Origin: Chitinimonas taiwanensis DSM 18899
GTDB taxonomy: Bacteria > Pseudomonadota > Gammaproteobacteria > Burkholderiales > Chitinimonadaceae
Assembly (NCBI RefSeq): GCF_900119825.1
Contig: NZ_FPKR01000010.1
Coordinates: 1 to 64,000, forward strand
Length of the DNA stretch: 64,000 nt
Direction of reading: 5' to 3'
Below the pieces are notes generated by a model. The model saw only the letters and a program-made list of their open reading frames with translations, made no database searches and was not told the DNA's origin. How positions within the stretch are numbered: position 1 is the stretch's first letter; each line of letters begins with the position of its first letter. Below are positions 60,943 through 64,000 of this stretch, one piece after another. Position numbers and translations under genes: made by a program.

Positions 60943-62247
60943 TCAGACCGTGGCGGGTTTGAGCTCGGCCAGGCGGCTGTTGATGGCCTTATTGCCATAG
61001 CGGCCGATATCGAGGCCCTCGGTGCTGATGGCCGGGCGCTGGCCAGTGACGATATCGGCCAGCAACTTGCCCGAGCCGCAGGCCATGGTCCAGCCCAGCG
61101 TGCCGTGGCCGGTGTTGAGGCTCAGATTCGCATACGGCGTGCGGCCGACGATGGGCGTGCCGTCCGGCGTCATCGGGCGCAGGCCGGTCCAGAAGCTGGC
61201 CTGGCTGCTGTCGCCACCAGTGGGGAATAGGTCGTTGACCACCATCTCCAGGGTTTCGCGCCGACGCGGATTCAGGCTCAGATCGTAGCCGCTGAGTTCG
61301 GCCATGCCGCCCACGCGGATGCGCTGCTCGAAGCGGGTGATGGCGATCTTGTAGGTCTCGTCCAGCACAGTGGAGACCGGCGCGCCAGCCGGGTTGCGGA
61401 TGTCGATGGTCAGCGAATAACCCTTGGTCGGGTAGACCGGCAGGTTCAAACCGAGGTCCTGCACCAGCTGACGGCTAAAACTGCCCATGGCCACCACATA
61501 GTGGTCGGCCTGCAATTGCTCGCCACCCTTGAGCAGCACGCTGGCAATGCGGCCGCGCTGCACCTGCAGCGCCTCGATCTCGGTCTGGAAGCGGAACTGC
61601 ACGCCCAGCGCCTCGGCACGCTTGGCCAGCTCGGTGGTGAAGCGCTGGCAGTCGCCGGTCTCGTCATTCGGCAGGCGCAGGCCGCCCACCACCTTGCCCG
61701 GCACCATGGCAAGCGCGGGTTCAGCGCGCACGCAGCCGGCTTCATCGAGCAGCTCGAACGGCACGCCGCAGGCTTCCAGCACTGGAATATCGCGCGCCGC
61801 GCCATCCAGCTGCTTCTGGGTGCGGAACAGCTGCAGGGTGCCGCCGCTGCGTTCCTCGTAATGCAGACCGATCTCGGCGCGCAGCTCGCGCAGGCAGTCC
61901 CGGCTGTACTCGGATAGCCGCATCATGCGTTCCTTGTTCAGCGCATAGGCGGCGTCATTGCAGTTGGCCAGCATCTGCGCCATCCATTGCAGCTGGAACA
62001 GGCTGCCATCGGGCTTGATTGCCAGCGGTGCATGGCGCTGGAACAGCCACTTCAGGCCCTTGGTCGGAATGCCGGGCGCGGCCCAGGGCGTGGAATAACC
62101 GGGCGAGATCTGGCCGGCATTGGCAAAGCTGGTTTCCAGCGCCACGCCGTCCTGGCGTTCCAGCACCGTGACCTGGGCACCGACACGCGCCAGATAGTAG
62201 GCCGTAGAGACCCCGATTACGCCGCCGCCGAGAACGATGACTTGCAT
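60943..62247 (-). CDS. dadA: D-amino acid dehydrogenase small subunit
   Basis: 434 residues from ATG 62247 ([31 protein letters not shown]), with the FAD GxGxxG. Family marks [37 protein letters not shown], and the C-terminal [39 protein letters not shown]. Oxidises D-alanine and other D-amino acids to keto acids and ammonia, feeding electrons to quinone. First gene of dadA-alr, and divergent from an Lrp regulator, the classic arrangement. Confidence 0.97.
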   Translation of the reverse strand: MQVIVLGGGVIGVSTAYYLARVGAQVTVLERQDGVALETSFANAGQISPGYSTPWAAPGIPTKGLKWLFQRHAPLAIKPDGSLFQLQWMAQMLANCNDAAYALNKERMMRLSEYSRDCLRELRAEIGLHYEERSGGTLQLFRTQKQLDGAARDIPVLEACGVPFELLDEAGCVRAEPALAMVPGKVVGGLRLPNDETGDCQRFTTELAKRAEALGVQFRFQTEIEALQVQRGRIASVLLKGGEQLQADHYVVAMGSFSRQLVQDLGLNLPVYPTKGYSLTIDIRNPAGAPVSTVLDETYKIAITRFEQRIRVGGMAELSGYDLSLNPRRRETLEMVVNDLFPTGGDSSQASFWTGLRPMTPDGTPIVGRTPYANLSLNTGHGTLGWTMACGSGKLLADIVTGQRPAISTEGLDIGRYGNKAINSRLAELKPATV

Positions 62248-62390
62248 GCTTGCCTGCCTGAAGTAGGGAATAGTGAATTCCGGCAGTTTATTGACCAAAC
62301 TACAAAAAGTGCCGCCAAGATTACTTGGCTAAGCAGGATAAATTCACGTTAAATGGCAAAATAAGGCGAATAAATCTGGATACAACACCT
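62248..62390. promoter_or_regulatory. dadA-lrp divergent control region
   Basis: 143 AT-rich bases between the dadA and lrp-type starts. Lrp/AsnC regulators normally bind several sites in such a space; GTGAATTC (near 62271) and AATTCAC (near 62341) form a distant inverted pair, seen but not proven functional. Confidence 0.4.
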
Positions 62391-62879
62391 ATGCGCGAAC
62401 TCGACCGTATCGACCGCAAGATCCTGACCCTCTTGCAGCAGGATGGCCGCATGGCCCTGACCGAGCTGGCCGACAAGGTCGGCCTGTCCACCACACCGAC
62501 CTCGGAACGGGTCAAGCGCCTGGAGCGCGAAGGGGTGATCGAAGGCTATTACGCCCGGGTCAACCCGCGCGCGGTGGCCTGCGCCCAGCTGGTGTTTGTG
62601 GAGCTGCGCTTGGCCGCCAAGTCGGCGGAAATCTTCGACCAGTTCCGCCGCGAGGTGATGAAGCTGCCCAATATCGTCGAATGCCATCTGGTCTCGGGCG
62701 ATTTCGACTACCTGGTCAAGGCGCGCATTTCGGATATGTCGCAGTACCGGCTGCTGTTGGGCGATATCCTGCTCAATCTGCCCGGCGCGGTGGAATCGCG
62801 CAGCTATGTGGTGATGGAGGAGGTCAAGGAGACGCTGGCCCTGCCGGTACAGGGCGGCCAGCTTGGTGCGTCGAGTTAG
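62391..62879 (+). CDS. dadR: Lrp/AsnC-family regulator (DadR-type)
   Basis: 162 residues from ATG 62391 (MRELDRIDRKILTLLQQDGRMALTELADKVGLSTTPTSERVKRLEREGVIEGYYARVNP). Helix-turn-helix front and RAM ligand domain (VFVELRLAAK, VECHLVSGDFDYLVKARISDMSQYRLLLGDILLNLPGAVESRSYVVMEEVKET). Divergent from dadA-alr, so it likely senses alanine or leucine and controls D/L-alanine breakdown. The frame start at 62325 would add 22 unlikely residues. Confidence 0.94.
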   Translation: MRELDRIDRKILTLLQQDGRMALTELADKVGLSTTPTSERVKRLEREGVIEGYYARVNPRAVACAQLVFVELRLAAKSAEIFDQFRREVMKLPNIVECHLVSGDFDYLVKARISDMSQYRLLLGDILLNLPGAVESRSYVVMEEVKETLALPVQGGQLGASS

Positions 62880-62888
62880 GAAGAGGCG

Positions 62889-63284
62889 CTAGCCGCGCGC
62901 CTGCAACTCGGCTAGCAGCGCGGCATAGCCGGCCTGATCGGTGCGCGCCAAGTCCTGCAGCGCCTCGCGCGCCGCCGCCAGCGGGTCGGGTTTCAATGTG
63001 GCCTTGATGGCGGCGATCTCATCCTGCATGGCGCCCAGGGCTTGCAGCTCGGGCAGTGCCTGCTGCTGGAGCGCCCCGGCCAGCGCGCGGACCGCCTGAT
63101 GCAGCGCATCGAGCTGACTGCCGTAGGAATGCCGTTCGAACACCCGTTGCTCAATCTGGCCATTGCCGGCGCCGGACGGAATGGCGCGGAAGAAGGGGGC
63201 CAGATTGGCCTCGATATCCTGTTCGACCGCGCCGCTGAAGGGTAGGCGGTACTGCGGTGCCCAGACAAACTGATTCGGAAACAT
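62889..63284 (-). CDS. unknown helical protein
   Basis: 131 residues from ATG 63284 (AGGAGG five bases before; the GTG at 63290 is inside that SD). Mostly alpha-helical and Ala/Gln-rich (GSQLDALHQAVRALAGALQQQALPELQALGAMQDEIAAIKATL), with a front FPNQFVWAPQYRLPFSGAVEQDIEANLAPFF. No membrane helix or signal. I do not recognise the family; coiled-coil or phasin-like granule-binding proteins are possible by composition only. Convergent with the Lrp gene. Confidence 0.7.
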   Translation of the reverse strand: MFPNQFVWAPQYRLPFSGAVEQDIEANLAPFFRAIPSGAGNGQIEQRVFERHSYGSQLDALHQAVRALAGALQQQALPELQALGAMQDEIAAIKATLKPDPLAAAREALQDLARTDQAGYAALLAELQARG

Positions 63285-63364
63285 ACACACCTCCTGGCTG
63301 AGGGGCAGGTGGGCCTGCCACTGCCTACAGCTTAGATGATGCGACGCAACATCGAACGCGCAAG

Positions 63365-63392
63365 AAAAAGCCGGCCCTCGGCCGGCTTTTTT
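63365..63392. terminator. terminator after the META-domain gene
   Basis: AAAAAGCCGGCC, loop CTC, GGCCGGCTTTTTT (63365-63392), downstream of the gene ending at 63407 on the minus strand. Confidence 0.9.
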
Positions 63393-63406
63393 CGCACGTC
63401 TAGTGC

Positions 63407-64000
63407 TTAGGGCTTGGGCGGTGTACCGGCGCGGAACACCATGAGCAGCTTGCGCTGGGCATCCAGCAGGCTGAGCTGATTGGCTTCCAGCTTCCAGCGC
63501 TTGGTCTTCAGCAGTGCGTCGAGGAAGGCCTGTTCGATCGCCGCGCCATCCGGGCAGGCCATGCGTGAGCTGCCCAGCCCGGTGAAATGGATGCCGCTGC
63601 CGACCAGTGCATAGCCGGCCAGGATGCGGTTACAGCCGGTCGAGCCCGAGGCGCGGCGGCCGGCGCTGCTCAGCAGCAGGTGCGGCTCATTGGGCAGCTT
63701 GGCGCTGATCACCTGCTCGCCATTCAACTGCACCAGACGCCAGTAGCTGTCCTGCAAGGGGGTGGCTTTCACGTCGGCTTCGCTCACTTTCACTAGCTCC
63801 AGATTCTGTGCCGCATCGCTGCCATCGGCCTTCACGGTGTAGCGCGTGTCGGTGATCAGCACCAGCTTGCCGTCCACGCTGACCCGCGCATGCAGCGCAT
63901 AGCTGTGCTTGGGGTTGAGCGGCTTGTTATCGAAACGTAGCGAGAAGGCCAGCGGCGACTTGCCGGGGGAAATCTGGGTGCTGCGCGCAATCACCTTGGC
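63407..64000 (-). CDS. META-domain (HslJ-like) protein, C-terminal part
   Basis: The frame stays open to the right edge, so the start (and probably a lipoprotein or signal peptide) is outside. The visible part begins with a YbaY/YscW-type domain (SPLAFSLRFDNKPLNPKHSYALHARVSVDGKLVLITDTRYTV) and continues with a META domain (SYWRLVQLNGEQVISA, GSTGCNRILAGYALVGSGIHFTGLGSSRMACP, AFLDALLKTKRWKLEANQLSLLD). Two Cys (GCNRI and MACPD) sit in the usual META places. Such proteins are periplasmic or outer-membrane-linked; HslJ is a heat-related example. Function uncertain. Confidence 0.85.
   Translation of the reverse strand, partial: AKVIARSTQISPGKSPLAFSLRFDNKPLNPKHSYALHARVSVDGKLVLITDTRYTVKADGSDAAQNLELVKVSEADVKATPLQDSYWRLVQLNGEQVISAKLPNEPHLLLSSAGRRASGSTGCNRILAGYALVGSGIHFTGLGSSRMACPDGAAIEQAFLDALLKTKRWKLEANQLSLLDAQRKLLMVFRAGTPPKP

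Overview
The window is 64 kb of high-GC proteobacterial chromosome carrying mostly housekeeping and metabolic genes. A betaproteobacterium of the Neisseriales (Chromobacteriaceae/Chitinibacteraceae type) fits best. This is an inference from gene order (VC0807/septation-type membrane protein - YciI - BolA - parvulin; adjacent scpA-scpB; Fnr beside a TauE/SafE-type exporter), from a phasin gene, an H.8-like Ala/Pro-rich lipoprotein and the small (4.5S) SRP RNA. No tRNA, rRNA, CRISPR array or phage was seen.

Layout. 1-1740: the 3' end of an IS3-family transposase, then an AT-richer patch with two unrecognised genes. 1.9-6.5 kb: PII protein, parvulin, BolA/YciI/VC0807 group, an IbpA small heat-shock protein behind a likely ROSE RNA thermometer, and a lone VWA protein. 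6.6-11 kb: an alcohol/aldehyde oxidation cassette (aldehyde dehydrogenase, Tat-signal small subunit, GMC oxidoreductase) with a convergent TetR regulator. 11-17 kb: 4.5S RNA, an EAL phosphodiesterase overlapping an asparaginase gene, smpB, a degenerate GGDEF membrane protein, guaA. 17.1-18.8 kb: a second AT-rich patch with an orphan membrane protein. 18.8-28.6 kb: MFS/LysR pair, several unknowns, a thioredoxin-like protein, a secreted DUF4114 protein with a PEP-CTERM-like tail, an ALDH7-type dehydrogenase and a tandem CBM21 fragment.

28.7-33.6 kb is one co-directional run: PepSY protein, cytochrome b561, LtaS/MdoB-like phosphotransferase, and an OmpR/QseC-type two-component system. 33.6-34.9 kb flanks marC and carries four copies of a roughly 90-bp repeat with DnaA-box-like cores at fixed internal spacings; this is the most unusual sequence in the window. 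35-37.7 kb: CorC/HlyC-type protein, scpA, scpB. 37.8-40.8 kb: pseudokinase-HDOD-GAF protein, then phasin with a clear sigma70 promoter and a palindromic operator. 40.9-45.7 kb: LysR, Fnr, TauE-like exporter and the H.8-like lipoprotein. 45.8-53.5 kb: aroC, scoAB behind a perfect LiuR-like palindrome, an orphan branched-chain amino-acid binding protein, azoR with a divergent LysR, and an MHS-type transporter. 53.2-59.7 kb: an iron-chelate uptake operon (TonB receptor, binding protein, permease, ATPase, probably DUF2218) behind a Fur box, with a divergent AraC regulator. 59.8-62.9 kb: the D-/L-alanine catabolic module (dadA-alr with a divergent Lrp). The right edge cuts a META-domain protein.

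Start codons were chosen from Shine-Dalgarno spacing, family length and signal-peptide shape. Coordinates include the stop codon.
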